Notes: generated from the letters alone by a model not told the origin. A stretch of 64,000 nucleotides of DNA from Puccinia triticina (GCF_026914185.1 NC_070565.1:6758001-6822000), one strand, 5' to 3'. Shown: positions 23,241-36,284, counted from the stretch's first letter. Made by a program: numbers and translations.

Positions 23241-26015
23241 TCATTGCTGACCTTGAGACAATTGAATGATGGCGTATATGTTGGAGACCGAACATAAAAC
23301 GAAAATCAACCAGGTTATGATTTTCATTACGCGCCCGTTCGCAAAGGATACCGTTGGGTCGATCGCGGAGCCGAGTACTTCTTTTTTCATGTGCTGTTTG
23401 TTTCTTTCTTGGTAGGGCAAAATTCTCTCCGGAACTTCAAAATCAGAACGGGTTTGATTTGGTTTGATTCTGACTAATTCGGTCTTGTGGCCCTTCACGC
23501 GCATGATTTCCGAATCGGAAGTAAATATGATAAGTGGAGCCAAAACAAAACTGCACCACATTCCATCAAGAATATGCATTAGCTTATTTGAAAGACGAGG
23601 TGGGGGTTTAAGTGTGACTTACGGCAGCACAAGACTCAAACCGACTTGACTTCCAACCAGCAAGTGATCGACGCCTTGAAGGCCGGCAGCCCCCGCCACA
23701 ACTGCAGATGGTACGATTCCAATCATCCTTGTGATCAATCGCCGAATTACGGGCCGTGTGCGCCAGTTTAAAAAGCCCTCCGAAACAATTTGACCGGCTA
23801 GGGTAACGGTAATCGAAGCCGCTTGCCCTGCAATCAGAAGTGCAATAGCAAAAAGGTAACCCGCCATCGGTCCAACTTGACTTCCAAGAAGGTCATAAGC
23901 GGATTGAAGATCGAGTGATTCGTTCTTCGTAACACTAGAATCAGAGCCGTAGTAGAAGGTTGCGGATGCCACTATCAATATCGATGCATTGACAGCTTCA
24001 TGTGGTTTGGTGTGCGCGGGCAACCAATGGTAAGATAAAAATTCGTCAATTTACAAAACCTGAAAGATATGACTGGTATCCCCTGGACTCACGCAAAGCC
24101 AAGGTAAATAGAGAAGCGACAATGTCAAAACTGGCATGTGCAAGATGAGCTTTGGTGCGCTTCACAGAGACCACAGTGGCTTCCAGGCTACAAGTGTCAT
24201 GTTCACATCGACTTTCGAGGTCAGGTGGCTTGTTAATTGAACTGAAATGTTCACCAACGAAAGGTTTGTCAATTTCGTCGAGAGGGAGGCTTTGTGAAGT
24301 TTCCGGCATTGAATTTCCTGGATGCACAGGAATAGGACGCAGGCGCTCAGGGATGGCCACTTTGGACCCTTCTTGGTGGCAGTTGGTAGTTAGTCCTGAT
24401 CCAGCTTATTTGATACCTATTTCTTTTTGGCAATGGAAAGATTAAACGCACCCAAGAAGATAGAGTGAGGCATCACAGTTGCCCCTACAGATTGAAGTTG
24501 TCCGCAATGTCGCGTGATAGTACCATGTTATCAGTGGGATCAAAAAAGTGGCGTGTACATAGACGGCGTGATGACAGCTGCGACAAACCGATGAGGCTGA
24601 CCGATACATATAATCCACCGTTGACAATCATCCGCCGATTGGGAATAAACCCCTCGAAAGTATCGCCCCAATGAGGCTTGACAGAGACAAGTAAAATGAT
24701 GAAGAAGATCACGACGATGAAAATCAGGAGCGCAACAAACACCTCAAAGAAATGCATCGATTTGCGGTGCTTGTTCGAGACATCCGGATATGAGCTGAAG
24801 AAGGCAAGAACCACAAAGACATCCATCGAAGTCAATAAAACCCCCACAAAGAGAGGTAGGCGAGGAAAAAGCCTGAAGGAGAAAACAGAAAGTGATGGTG
24901 AGTTTACTTCGGGGATTGGCTAGAGAAGATTACAGGTTCCTGAAATTTGAAGTTAGATCCAAAACTCAACATGTGCAGAGCTATCGCAGATCCCAAAAGT
25001 TCTGCCAAATCAGTAAAACTTCGTTCGCATTTCATGGCAGGATTCGGGAAGAGGAACGAGTGAGTTAGTGTCGCGAGACCAGTGATCCTGTCAAGAAGTA
25101 GGTAAGGATGTATTTACATGATCCCCCCTTCACACAAGAAGTAAAGCGGATATAATACCCCCCATCTCCAAAGAAGCTTTCGTTTCGGTCGGTCATAAAA
25201 CCTTTCCCTACAATGTTGAGCCAAGTCTACAGAGGCAGGCGTTGAGAAGAAATCAACACACGGCCAAGATCAAAAACAAATGTGGCGTGAACGTCAAGCT
25301 CTATAATACCTACCTTTACCCGTTATGAATCCTAGACGAGTGGCCAAAACTTGCAAAACACTGGCCATCACCGAGGCGGAAAGGATTACGAAAAGATGTG
25401 CGTATCCATGGGAAGAACCTGCTCCTAAGTCGGTGGCCCACTTTTTTCATCGCAAAAAAACGATTGAGTTGGAAGCAACATCGACGATAGACAGTCAAAA
25501 TCGGCAGGGATGGTGAGATTTTTAGCAGAAAATGATAGTGACTAGGCGGGATGCTGATCGTTGTGTTAGATCTCAAGTTCAAACAAAATTTATTTACATT
25601 CCCCGGGTCACAGTAGGCCACACTATAAAAGGATAGAGAGCCCGTCAGTATGGGTAAACTTGTGATGAAAAAACCTGCAGCGCTTGTGTTCAAGAATTGA
25701 GAGACCGTTAGCAAGCTCTTGCTTGTAAGACTTCAACGAACTCGTCTGAGCTGCATTTGAGCCATTGAGGTAGAGTATATACAACCATCCAATGTTTATA
25801 TGTTTAGAGGAAACGAGGGGCCAATGGGGCCGGCGGAGTTGGAAGCAAGGGCAATCTCCAAGTTCATCGAGAGGGACAAACACTTACGACGCCACCAATC
25901 CAGGTCCAATGAATCTCAGCTGGTTTTTGCAAATTTGTTTGATCTTTGTGTACCTACTCGTTGGGGACGTCTTTGAATCAGGGGTCGAAAAGTCGAGGCT
26001 CGCCGGAGTGTGCAT
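23241..26015 (-). CDS. NRAMP (Smf-type) divalent metal transporter, copy 2
   Basis: A minus-strand paralogue of the 14102-16655 gene with matching intron positions around the first segment: FIGPGLVAS, an intron, VAYCDPGN, an intron, then WATDLGAGS. The start is taken as ATG 26015 (MHTPASLDFSTPDSK). Other recognisable pieces are [49 protein letters not shown] near 24460, [36 protein letters not shown] and the last segment WLIFVLCSVSNIYAIIQL. The DPGN and MPH metal-site motifs are intact, so it should be functional. N-terminal, loop and C-terminal sequences differ clearly from copy 1, so the duplication is not recent. The two genes are tail to tail, separated by about 6.6 kb, of which 5.3 kb is the Copia element. 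Confidence 0.88.
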
Positions 26016-27157
26016 CTTTGGAGATAATCTTCTTTGGACTTGGGCGGCGATTGTGGACCTTTTGTTGATAGGACTCTTGGTTTGTTTCCTGAAATCCTTG
26101 TTATGTGATTAAGGAGCTCGCAAGCTGCCAGCGGATGAATCCCGACAGTAGCCTAGGTGCTCCCGTATTTACAGTAGCTGAAACCGGCCCTTCTCATGCT
26201 TCGATTGGTTCCAATGCTTAATTTGCGACTTGTGACCATGAAACCTATCCTTGTCGTCGTCTTTCGGGACTGAGCGGATTCGCTTTTCCCGGAAGGATTT
26301 ACGGCACCACCCCAGTTGTTGTATTGGTGCTGCTGTGTAGCGGATAGATGGTCTTATGAGGACTCATGAGTGTACTCTTCTCAATCTAGTGGGTTGTCCA
26401 TTGGCAAGTCTGGTCACCATCCCATGTTGGTTATCCATGACTCGGATAGACATGTCTTCGTCGCTAACTCTAGCGTAATCTCACCAAGCTCCCCAGTCAC
26501 AGTCGTCATTCGTAGCGGGTTGAATGCACCGGAGGCCGGGATATGACATAGGCCTAAGTGACAGAAAGGAAACTTCATCATTTCACAGCACGTGGGCTCC
26601 CAAGCTCACCGGAGTACATAAATGGACGAGGTAAGACAAAAGCTATGCAAAACTACGCAAATCAAAAGTTTCATCGCCAAATTGAGAGTCCCTGTTTTTC
26701 CCGGATCCAGTCAGTTTGAAGCCTCCGACTTGTTGCAGATCTGGCGCAGAAAATGAGAACCTGCTTGCGAGCAACTGGCGCACATGCTGGCCGGTGTAAC
26801 TTGTTTGCATGTAGGCATGTTTCATGGGACAGCATTCTGGCTTGGCGAGGACCTATTGCGTCGCGCTCCGCGCTCCGCGTACAACGTACCCCGTCCGCTC
26901 AGAATCAAGAGCTTGGTCAAATTTGGTCTTCCCACGGGGGGGGGGGGGGGGGTTCGGCCTGGTGTAAGGCAGGAAGTTACCAATGCAGCCATGGTAGAGC
27001 ATCTCAAGCCGGACGGAATTTAAGGGGTACTAGCAGTTATTGGGGGAATGGTTCATTTTCGGCCTCGTGTTTCCCGGCCTCTGACGAGGACGGCAGAATG
27101 ATGCAATCAGGTGTTCAAGATTTGTCCCTAGGCAACGGCATGGTGGCACCCGACTTG
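26016..27157. other. Intergenic region with G-run
   Basis: No supported gene. A run of about 17 G lies at 26936-26952 and may be of uncertain length. It holds the presumed promoter of NRAMP copy 2. Confidence 0.45.
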
Positions 27158-27529
27158 CAACGGTGAAACAGATACTATACAATACAGTATCTTCAGATAC
27201 TTGTGTATTGTATCTGTTGAAAAATACAAAATTGTAAATACAAATGTATTGTATCTGCCTGAAGATACAATGCCATAGTATTGTATCAATAAATTATTAA
27301 AACTTGATTTTCTTGTTTTTGGCCACTGTGGACTGTATACAGAAAAACTATCAAAAATGATAAAAATACAGTATCTTGTATTGGGCTGTATTTGCAACAA
27401 GATACCAAAGTTTGAATACATTTGTATAGTATTGGTCTTTGAATACAATACAAATAAATAGTATTGGGTGCAAAACAGATACAAATACAGGCAGATACAG
27501 ATACATGTATTGTATTTGTTTCACTGTTG
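27158..27529. mobile_element. CAACGGTG-family element, GATAC/GTATC type
   Basis: The ends CAACGGTGAAACAGATAC and, inverted, CAACAGTGAAACAAATAC bound 372 bp made largely of the words GATAC, GTATC and TACAAT in both orientations. Flanks CGACTTG (27151-27157) and CTACTTG (27530-27536) match at 6 of 7 bases, suggesting a 7-bp target duplication. There is no coding capacity. Related ends occur at 34490, 55787 and 57377. Confidence 0.7.
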
Positions 27530-27617
27530 CTACTTGACACGCAAGGGCAGGGGTTAAGCCGCCAGGGATTTCCTTACAACTTGCATGGATGCAACTGTTC
27601 AGGTGGCGGGGATACTA

Positions 27618-27843
27618 GGGGGTTTCAAAGTTGGCCAGATCCGACTTGTACATATGCACTTTTGCAGGTCGGTGTTCAAGTTCATTCTTGAACACTGATT
27701 TGCAAAAGTGCATGCAAGTCACATTGTACTACACCCCCCAAACCGGCTTGAACGTTTTTTTGAATGTTGGTGTTGAGGAAAAGCCTTGACAACCAACTTG
27801 CAAAAGTACATGCAAGTCATGCATGGCCAACTTTGAAACCCCC
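27618..27843. mobile_element. Small TA-target MITE
   Basis: Inverted ends GGGGGTTTCAAAGTTGGCC, 226 bp in total, with TA immediately outside both ends (27616-27617, 27844-27845), as in Tc1/mariner-like insertions. The interior contains inverted CTTGCAAAAGTRCATGCAAG segments. Confidence 0.7.
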
Positions 27844-28096
27844 TACTAATCTTGCGGAGGCAGCAGGGGTCATTTGGTTTTTTTGGGTTATTTTTTTGGT
27901 TGGTCGAGTTTATTAGTCAATTCTATTATTCCATTTTATTAGCGGATGAGCTTATTAGTAAATTGCAGGGACAAGAAAGGCCTTCAGCTGACATATGCGC
28001 AAGCTATTGTACTTAAAGTCTGAGAAATTAAAAGATTAAAGCATGGGGCTAGAGGAGGTTTGGGATATTGAGCTCCTTCAGAATTAGATGTTGCGT

Positions 28097-29503
28097 TTAG
28101 AAGGAGGATTTGATAGCCTTGAGAAGGACTCGGGCTTGGGTATCTCCTGTAGCGTCAAAGACATTGACTCCGGCCAATCCGTTGGACTTGGCGAAGCGCG
28201 TCTTGCGGGCTAGGGACCTCGCGTCATCGTAAGAAATGAAAGTCTTACTCGATGGGTCGAAGAGGAAAGGCTGAGATAATTCAAAGCGAACCATATACGA
28301 AATGAGTCCAAGGGATTCAAATGGTGTATTTTCTATAGGAGCAATTACTCACAGTCCTTGAACAATGATCGTAGTAACGAGTAAAGCCTTTGAGGCCTTG
28401 ACTTCCGTCAGACGTGACCATGCCGCAATTGACAAGGTCTTTAAAGAGCCATGTGTGACCGTCTTCTTCACCACCGCAGGTGGTGGGTCCAGCTGATTGA
28501 CTCTCGGGGGCAGCAGGAGCAGCAGACTTGTCAAACTTGGAGAAAAATAAACTAGTGGCGTTGCTTTGGCCTGAGAAGTTAGTGGGTGTTAATTCAGAAT
28601 TTGGCATGGTGTACTTATACCCGTAGGCTGGCAGTCCTAACAGGATCTGAGAGGCAGGAAATCCCGAGGAGGTCCATGTCTTAATCCCTTGATCAACCGA
28701 GAATTTCACGGTGGGGTCATTACAGGTGTCATACATTGGGGCATTTGGACCCGCGAGTTCGCCAGAGGGGCTGTAGAGGTCATAGGCCATGATGGTGATG
28801 AAATCAAGAACCTCAGCAAAGGCTTTGTGGTCGGTCAAATAATTGCCGTCCGAACCCATAAAACCATGTACAGCGACCGCCGCAGAAATCCGGGCCTTGG
28901 GACCCAAAACTTGGCGAAGTGTCTGCAGGAACTTCAAGTAGTTCGCCGAGTCATCCTTAGATATGATGTTGCCGTCATTTCCTGGGACGCCGGGGTACTC
29001 CCAATCGATGTCAATTCCGTCAAAGTCGTACTTGTTGACTGCGCGCAAGAAGGTTTGCGCGAACGTTTTTCGACTGTCTTCGTCAGCGACCAATTTGCTG
29101 AAGTACTTACTTCCAGTCCAGCCACCGACAGTCAGGGAAACAGAAACTCCATGTGACTTGGCGCCAGCAACGACAGCCTTGAGGTTTTCTTCATTTTCGA
29201 TCTTCAAGTCCTCGCTGGCTTCGCTGCCAGTGGTGGCAACGAAGTAATCAAGGTGGGTATATAGATCCCATGGGATGCTGTCAGGGGGCAACAAAGTGGA
29301 GTGGTACCCCTGGAAGCAATTTTTGAAAAACCAAAAGATGAAGGTAAGCGACGGATATTATTCAGATCTTTGCACCAGGAGAAATGGAGCCAACTCACGG
29401 GGTAGTAAACTGAAATAGTGGGCTTTGGTTCGGCACGGACAACCAAGGCGTCAGTGTCTGAGAGGAGGTTCAGGGCCACAAACAGGGCAGTTATGGCAAG
29501 CAT
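28097..29503 (-). CDS. Secreted chitinase, glycoside hydrolase family 18
   Basis: Three exons: 29503-29399, 29309-28353 and 28270-28097, about 411 residues. The N-terminus MLAITALFVALNLLSDTDAL is a signal peptide. The GH18 barrel follows: LDYFVATTGSE, the substrate-binding SVSLTVGGWTGSKYFS, and the catalytic signature FDGIDIDWEYPG, in which the DxxDxDxE motif with the proton-donor Glu is intact. Later motifs are FITIMAYDLYS and LLGLPAYGYKYT. The last exon gives KTFISYDDARSLARKTRFAK and GVNVFDATGDT, the usual end of the barrel. The enzyme hydrolyses beta-1,4 links of chitin, in fungi for wall remodelling or nutrition. No chitin-binding or GPI-anchor module is seen. Both introns use GTGAGT donors. 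Confidence 0.92.
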
Positions 29504-30190
29504 TGCAAGGCTTGACCTTACTCTTCGTGTGGATGGAGAGGGTTTCAGGGGTCTGCGTAAGTTTTAGTGGCTGGGTGATTGCGAAGAGGAGGGGGCACGA
29601 GGGAAGTGCGTTGCTCGTTGTTTAGACTGGTGATTTGTTTATCTTTCAGTAGTGTTCGGACTAGGGGGGTGTTGGATGGGTGGGCAAGAAGGCAGTACCT
29701 GGTGACAGCCTGCTCTTATACCCGTCATCCGCTTTGAAAGCAGATTACTATCCCGGTGGCCAGTAAAGCAGGTGATAGAGAAAAGACCCGGGAGCAGCTA
29801 GCACGACATATGAAGAAGCGATTTTGCTTTTCGGGCGGGCACTTTCGAGCGGAATGTACACTTCAACCCTTAACAGTGTACACCATGGGGGAAGCGCGTC
29901 GTGGCACGTGTGCTTTCCATTGGCAAGCGGGATTATTTCGGTTGGACTGCCTGCCCGGGAGGACCGTCGTTTGACGGTCGGCGGTTCTCCAGAAAGCAAA
30001 CTGGCCGAGTCTTACAGGGAGAGTTTCTCAAGGTATTTCGGATTCCCAACCAGCTCAATAAGGTTTCAGAATCCCTTCGGCCTAAATACTGGCCGAAATC
30101 CCGTGTCCCAACCAACCCGAAATCCCTCCGAATGCATTCCGGGCTGGAAACCGGAAGCATTTCGGGATCTCATCATCTCTCCCATTCCGC
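29504..30190. other. Intergenic region upstream of the chitinase
   Basis: No gene. Between about 30030 and 30175 there are several copies of ATTTCGG/CCGAAAT words in both orientations (for example GGCCGAAATCCC and GCATTTCGGG), probably a remnant of a repeat element. Confidence 0.4.
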
Positions 30191-30194
30191 AATG

Positions 30195-30870
30195 CTTTCA
30201 ACATGATTCCAGGCATGAGATTATACCACTTGTGTGAAGACTCACCGGTCTTCCCTTTCCCGGTATACTATCTTATGCCTATTATAGGCATCTCTTCTGC
30301 CCGCTCTCGGGCTCTCCTCTTGTTCTCAGCCGCTCTCGGCTGCTCTCTTACTAGGTCTTCTTATCGGTCTTATCCAAGACCGGATTCTCTGACTCATACT
30401 GTATCTTCAGCCGTCCTCGGCTCTATATTCCTATACATCTTATATGTATCTCTATAAACGGCGCTCTCGCCTTGTTATAGCTTATTTCTCCGAAGCATGT
30501 ATATTAGTGACCTAAGTCGCGACCGGACTTCTCCAAGTCCGGCCACCCCCTTTACCTTTATCCGTCCTTTACCCAGTATCTTGTATCATCCCATCCCATG
30601 GGACATATCCCTTTCCTCTCGAGTCCTCCCTACTCTTTGCTATGCCTCGCTACCAACCCCTCGCCTATAAAAGGAGGCTCCGAGCCGTGCAATATATTCC
30701 CCAACTTAGTTCTCTCGCACTTCCCGCTTTTCAGAAACCTGCGAGACTTCACACTTGGTTGCCACATCCCCCCGAATCCCCCAGACACAGGCAGGATTCT
30801 CCGGTTGAGGCACCTGTCCCCGCGATCAAGCCACACCCTGGGGGTGCGGCGGCGAAGCCCCTAGTGTATT
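30195..30870 (+). repeat. LTR-like or promoter-bearing repeat
   Basis: A non-coding stretch rich in short inverted pairs around CGCTCTCGG and CCGGTCTT. TATAAAAGGAGGC near 30664 looks like a TATA box, followed by a pyrimidine-rich leader. The first 350 bp resemble 34130-34445 (shared GAAGACT, TCTTCTGCCCGCTCT, CTTCTCCAAGTC). This suggests solo LTR copies of one retroelement family, but I could not define ends or a target duplication. Confidence 0.4.
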
Positions 30871-31240
30871 AATTATTTAAATGTATACTGCGTACATACC
30901 GTTTTTAGAGTAAATACAACATGCGTCGGATAAGAGCAATTGTGCGCGACTGTTTAGGACTGTTTCCTCTGTTTCCTTGTGTATGTAAATACATATTTGT
31001 AGTTTTGGAGCCGCGGAGAAAAGCTACAGATCCGATATGTACAAATACATACTAGCGGTACACAGGCTCATCCATCGCCAGCTTGAACTTTCCTCAAGTG
31101 TGCCGATATTCTCTTGAACCAGGCGTTCGTTTAGCTGTTGGAGCATCAGCAATTAACCATCATCCATCCGGAACCCATCCTACGATCAACTCATTTACCC
31201 AACTAGCGTTAGTGTGCCGGGCAGAAGGTCTCATTTTTCG

Positions 31241-33880
31241 ATGGAAGCCACGGGCAACCAAATTATATACCAGTCACCATGGGGATCTATACTCCCACAG
31301 CCGGCCAAACCGCTCAACATTTGGGATTTCATCAGGTCAACAATTTCGGAGGAAGCTTTAAAAAGTCATGAATCCCGCTGCATTGAAGTTGAAAGTGTGA
31401 GCATCGAGCACTTGAAGGTCATTGATCATTTTGACGTTTCGGAAGACTAATATTTTGCTTTGCCCGCACAGGGTGAAGCGTGGACTTTGTCACAAATTCT
31501 CAATCACGCGGAGACGCTGGCAAAATATTTAGTGGATTCTTTCGGCGGTCGTCGCTCTACTTGGAATACGGAAGGTGCTAATGTTGACTATGATGTTATT
31601 ACCATCGGTGTACTTGCTCCAAACATACCGGTATGTGATATGGCCCAGGCTAACTGATTTTTTTTGATCAAAATGGAGGCTGAATCCTATAGTTTATTTC
31701 GGTATTTGACAAATTGTCTTCAAATGTGAATAGGCATTTCCTATAGTATCTTACAGCTGCATGGCAGCTGGATTGCCCGTGGCACCTTTACCCGTTGGAT
31801 CCTCATCCTCAGAAATTGCCTATCTTGTCCGTCTTGCTCAGTGCGAGATCGTATTCGTGCATCCATCTCAATTAAGTATCATCAAAAAAAGTGGTTATCC
31901 TCCGGAACGCATCATTTTAACAGATTCCGTCGAAGGATGGGACGGACAAACCTTGCCGGATCTCATGGTGATTGCAGAGAAACTTCCTGCGTTTGCTACT
32001 GATCGCAAACATCCCATGCCAAAGCATGAGGTTGCCTTAGTAGTTTTCTCCAGCGGCTCGTCCGGAAATCCTAAAGGTATTGAACTTTCCCTTACTTCAT
32101 TCCTTACTGGTCAGCCTAGAATATCGAATAACACATGCTTCTCCTTAATCTATCATAGCTGTAATGATAACACATCAAAACATATGTGCACTGCTTATAT
32201 CTCGGGCGCTCACTTCTGGTCCAAATCCTGGTGTAGTGAGTGGATGATCGTTTGGCTAGAACATTTTTAGGACAATTTACCGCTTCTCCCGCGGTACCTA
32301 ACCCTTGATTAAATCCTCTCAGAAAAAGAAAACCGTCCTCCTATCAGTCCTCCCCAGTAAGCATGTCGCAGTGGTGAATCGCTCAAAGACACTAGCCTTG
32401 TTCGAACTAATTTTAACCTGATTTCTCAACTGATCGTAGTGTAGTGCGTGAAGTTGATTCCTTTCGAATAATATCCGTATCTGCTTGGACGGAACTGATT
32501 TTTTAACCTACAACTTCGAAGCCATATTTATGGGTGAGTAGCCTCACCCTTAATTGCTTAATACCAATATCTAATGTTTCGCATTATAGGTTTTTGCTTA
32601 GCGTCATCATCCCCCTTTTGGACGGTGTCACACAATGCACTTTGAGAAGCTGGAACGTCCAAACTGTTTTTCGTGCTATCGCAAAGTAAGTTGACCGAAG
32701 AAGGTGAGGAAATGACTTGGTCTGAACTCATGCCTTCCACTACGACCAGATATAACATTACCACCATGGGGCTTGTACCTACAATGGCTCTGCAAATCAT
32801 CTCGGCGGCCGATCGCCTTGAAAATGTTGACTTATCTTCACTGACTTCAGTCTTTGTGGGCAGCTCTGCCATAAATCCCAGTCAAAAACAAAGACTTTTT
32901 GACTTGCTCAAGTCGCGAGGTGCATTGGCTGCTGAACACGACGGCTCTTCTATAATCGATGGATATGGAATGAGTGAGGTATTCAATATCTATTTCCTTT
33001 TACAACTAATATAATGTCGGGAGCTCACTCGCTTTTGTGATTCGGTAGACTACCTCGGGTATCACCACTTGGTCAAAGGACGGTTTGTCAGCTTCGCACA
33101 ACATCTTATACTTTTAGTGAACTTAACGCGCACGATGCTATCTTTTGGCATTTACCCACAGGCACTCCTGCCACCCGTGCACGTCTGGGAACCGTCGGTT
33201 TTTTGATGCCTGGCTCCCAAGCGCGTATCATTTCAGAATCCTCCAACAATCCTATGGGCGAAGATATGCCCAAGCACATGGCTGGGGAGTTGTGTTTGCG
33301 TGGCCCTACAATCATGAAAGGCTATCTTGCCGATCCGGAGGCTTCTCGCGCCACCTTCACATCGGATGGGTGGTTGAGAACTGGCGATAAAGCAAGTTTC
33401 TTTATTATCTCTCTTTTCTCACCAGAACGCCGTCCTCTAACAGATTTCGTATGAATGTAGATGAGGATTGACACCGAGGGGCAACTAATTTACTTCGATC
33501 GTCTCAAAGACACATTCAAAAACCGTGGCAAGCAAGTATCACCCTCAGAAATTTCTTCTTTGATCTACAAGCATCACTCGGATCTGATTGCCGAGCTCTC
33601 AGTGATTGGTGTACCTGCTCAAGGTGATTCGCAAGTTATCGGAGAGGAGGCATGGGCTTTCGTGGCGCTCAAAGTCAACTCTCTGAGCCGACAGGATAAA
33701 GGAAGATTAGCGGAGAGTATCAAAAACATCACCCGAGAACAGCTTTCCATTCATAAGTGGGTTGTTCGAGTTGAATTCTTGGATGAACTTCCCAAAGGCT
33801 CGACGCACAAGATACTGGCCAGAGCCCTGCGAGATCTGGCAATGATGCTTGCCACTAATAAAAATCAATCGAAGTTGTAA
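31241..33880 (+). CDS. Peroxisomal AMP-forming acyl/aryl-CoA ligase (4CL-like)
   Basis: About eleven exons encode an ANL-superfamily enzyme of roughly 560 residues. Visible in order: FIRSTISEEA, GEAWTLSQILNHAETLAKYL, AAGLPVAPLPVGSSSSEIAY, the P-loop-like VVFSSGSSGNPKG (near 32042-32076), TTMGLVPTMALQIISAAD, IIDGYGMSE, MAGELCLRGPTIMKGYLADP, DGWLRTGDK, the hinge YFDRLKDTFKNRGKQVSPSE, and the C-terminal lysine motif LPKGSTHKILARAL. The protein ends in SKL, a type 1 peroxisomal targeting signal. The expected reaction is ATP-dependent activation of a carboxylic acid to its CoA thioester. The substrate (fatty or aromatic acid) cannot be told. Two junctions read correctly only with GC-AG introns (donors at 32361 and 33392), and one exon between them is just 12 nt (32522-32533). 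With those the frame is open throughout. Confidence 0.85.
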
Positions 33881-34129
33881 TTTTTTTTTGGTACGATTGT
33901 GCTCAAGCTTGAAGTAAATAGATGTGCTCTTAATAACTCACAAATACTCGTCGATTAGCGGTTTAACATTAAGTGGACCAACACACGCAGACCAATTTTT
34001 TTTGGCAGCATTCCTCTCCCTCCGACTTTCCAACGAACTACAGGTACAAATTGTCCTGGATCACTTGGCTCTTCAAGCAATTGGCACTGAGCAAGAGCAT
34101 GACCTGCAACCATGTACAGGCCGTGTGCT

Positions 34130-34445
34130 TTTCTACTTTTGCCCCACACCTCAATCCATTGGGAAGACTTGCCAGTCTTCCCTTTTCTGGTACCTTATTT
34201 TAGGCCATCTAATGACCTCTCTTCTGCCCGCTCTTGGGCTCTCATCTTATTCCTAGCTGCTCTTGCCTATTACTCTTCTTGTATCTCCCATATCTGTCTT
34301 ATCCCAACACAAGCTTCTCTACTCAGCAGCCGCTCTTGGCTGCCTACATGTAGACCTTATTACTCAAGCAGCGCTCTTGCCCATGTTGTATCAGACTTCT
34401 CCAAGTCTTGCCATCCTTTCCCCGCGCTTCCACATCCTCTTTCCC
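34130..34445 (+). repeat. LTR-like fragment related to 30195-30870
   Basis: Shares word order with the other copy (GAAGACT, CTTCTGCCCGCTCT, CTTCTCCAAGTC) but is more diverged and truncated. The region 33881-34129 shows no gene. Confidence 0.35.
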
Positions 34446-34489
34446 TTGGTTGGCTTGTGTTCTTGGGCGTTGTTGGCAGGCTGTGGCCC

Positions 34490-34879
34490 CGACGGTGGGT
34501 AGTTACGTTACGTTGCGTTATCCGCGCTTTTTGCGTAACGTAACTACCTGCGTTATCCACCGCGTCATGTTACCTTACAAGTAACGGGCCGTTTAAGTGG
34601 CAAAGGGTTAGCGTAACGGGTCTTTTTCTGGCGCTGTTACGCTACATTATTGCTTGGATAACGCGATAACAAGCCCTCAAAGGCCGTTTTGGCGCTGAAA
34701 TTGGCTTGGCATGTGGCGCGCTGCGGGGCCCGATAACGTAACGAGCAGAAAAAAATGATCCAAGCAGTGGTGCGATAACGTAGCGCACCACCGTTACGAG
34801 CAATTGTAACAATAACGGCTTAAAAACCGTTACATTACCGTTACGTTACCGTTATCGGTAACATAACTACCCACTGTTG
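34490..34879. mobile_element. CRACGGTG-family element, TAACG/CGTTA type
   Basis: The ends CGACGGTGGGTAGTTACG and, inverted, CAACAGTGGGTAGTTATG bound 390 bp dominated by the words GTTACG, CGTTATC and their complements. It is clearly the same subfamily as 57377-57764. The flanks do not give a clean 7-bp duplication, so this copy is older or rearranged. Confidence 0.65.
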
Positions 34880-36284
34880 GGCCGCCATTGCCAGTGTGGG
34901 TGAGGCCATTTCCAGGCTGTATAGTTTTCTTTCTTCTTTATTTTTGTGTGGAAACTGAGGTCACCTTTCAAAACTGGTAAATTAAGGGTATTGCCGGGAT
35001 AAGATCTTTTTGAAAGGTACACTGAGGCCGTTTCCGGGATAGGATCATTCTCCAAGCCTCACCAAGGAATCCTTGCCTCAATTGGATGGCATTGAGCTGC
35101 TTTGTGAATCCCCCTCTGACAATGGGTCTTCACACAAGGGGTTATGGGATTACCCACCAGGAAAAAAAAGTAGTCACCTGATGGCAAGTGACATGATGCA
35201 GCTTTTTTTTCTGCTCCAACACTGCTCCAATGCTGCTCCTCTCCACCAGCAAATCTAGGTCTCACATGACAGGTGTCAGGATCAAAGAACTTAATGTGAC
35301 AAAACCAGATGATGCTCAGATTTGGCCCTGGCCCAGCTGATGCTCAGCTTTTACCCTGGCTCAGCTGATTCTCAGTTTTTTACCTGGCCCAGCTGATGCT
35401 CAGCTTTGGCACCGGCCACCTGATGCTCAGCTTTGGCACCGGCCACCTGATGATCATCTTGGGCCCTGGCACAGCTGATGCTCAGCTGATACTCAGCTTT
35501 GGCCCTAGCCTAGCTGATTTTCAGCTCTGGTCCTGTCCAAGCTGATTCCCATCTTTTTCCCTGGCCTGGCTCAGCTGATACTCAGCAAGCTGAACATGAG
35601 CTGGCCAGATGGCCCAGGACTGGGTCAAAGCTGAGCATCAGCTGGTAGAGAATGTCAAAACGGACCCGGGTACCGGTTGCACCGCCGGTACCTGTGCGTT
35701 TTTTCCCAAAATCAGGCACCTGGCACCGCATCCGGCACCGCCGGACGGGTACCAGCGGTCTTTTTGGGGGGTACCTGCGGTACCTGCCGTTCTTTTTTTT
35801 TGGAAAACCTCTCACTTAGTCCTAAGGGACTTCATAGATACTTTAAAAAAAAAGAAATGTATTAATATTGAGCATGTACATGTCACATGACCTATTCAGC
35901 AGCTGGTTTTGACTAGTCTTCATCGTCAACAACTATGATTTTTCTTTTGCCCTTCTGCTTTGTCTGGTTTTTCTCTTTGATTTCTTGTTTCCACTCTTGC
36001 AAGATACCTTCCTTGATCAGATTATTCTTCGAGTAAAAGGCAACGGTCATGCCATGAGTTAAGGAATGGTGCGCGAGTCTGTGCCTCTTTGATGAGACAT
36101 AATCGCGTCCGAAGCTAAATGCTCTCTCGAAGTCAACCGATGCTGCTAAAAAATCAAGTAGAAGTTATTCAGATTGTGTCAAAATTATGATCAGGTAGAT
36201 GGTTAACTCACCTGGGCAGCTCAAGACATCCAGAGCCACATGCACCAGGCCGCCATGGGTGTTCCCTGCAGCTTTCTGCTGGAT

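Noticed and set aside
26936..26952. Long G-run as a possible regulatory quadruplex
   Set aside because: A plain homopolymer of uncertain length next to no gene start; it may be a sequencing artefact.
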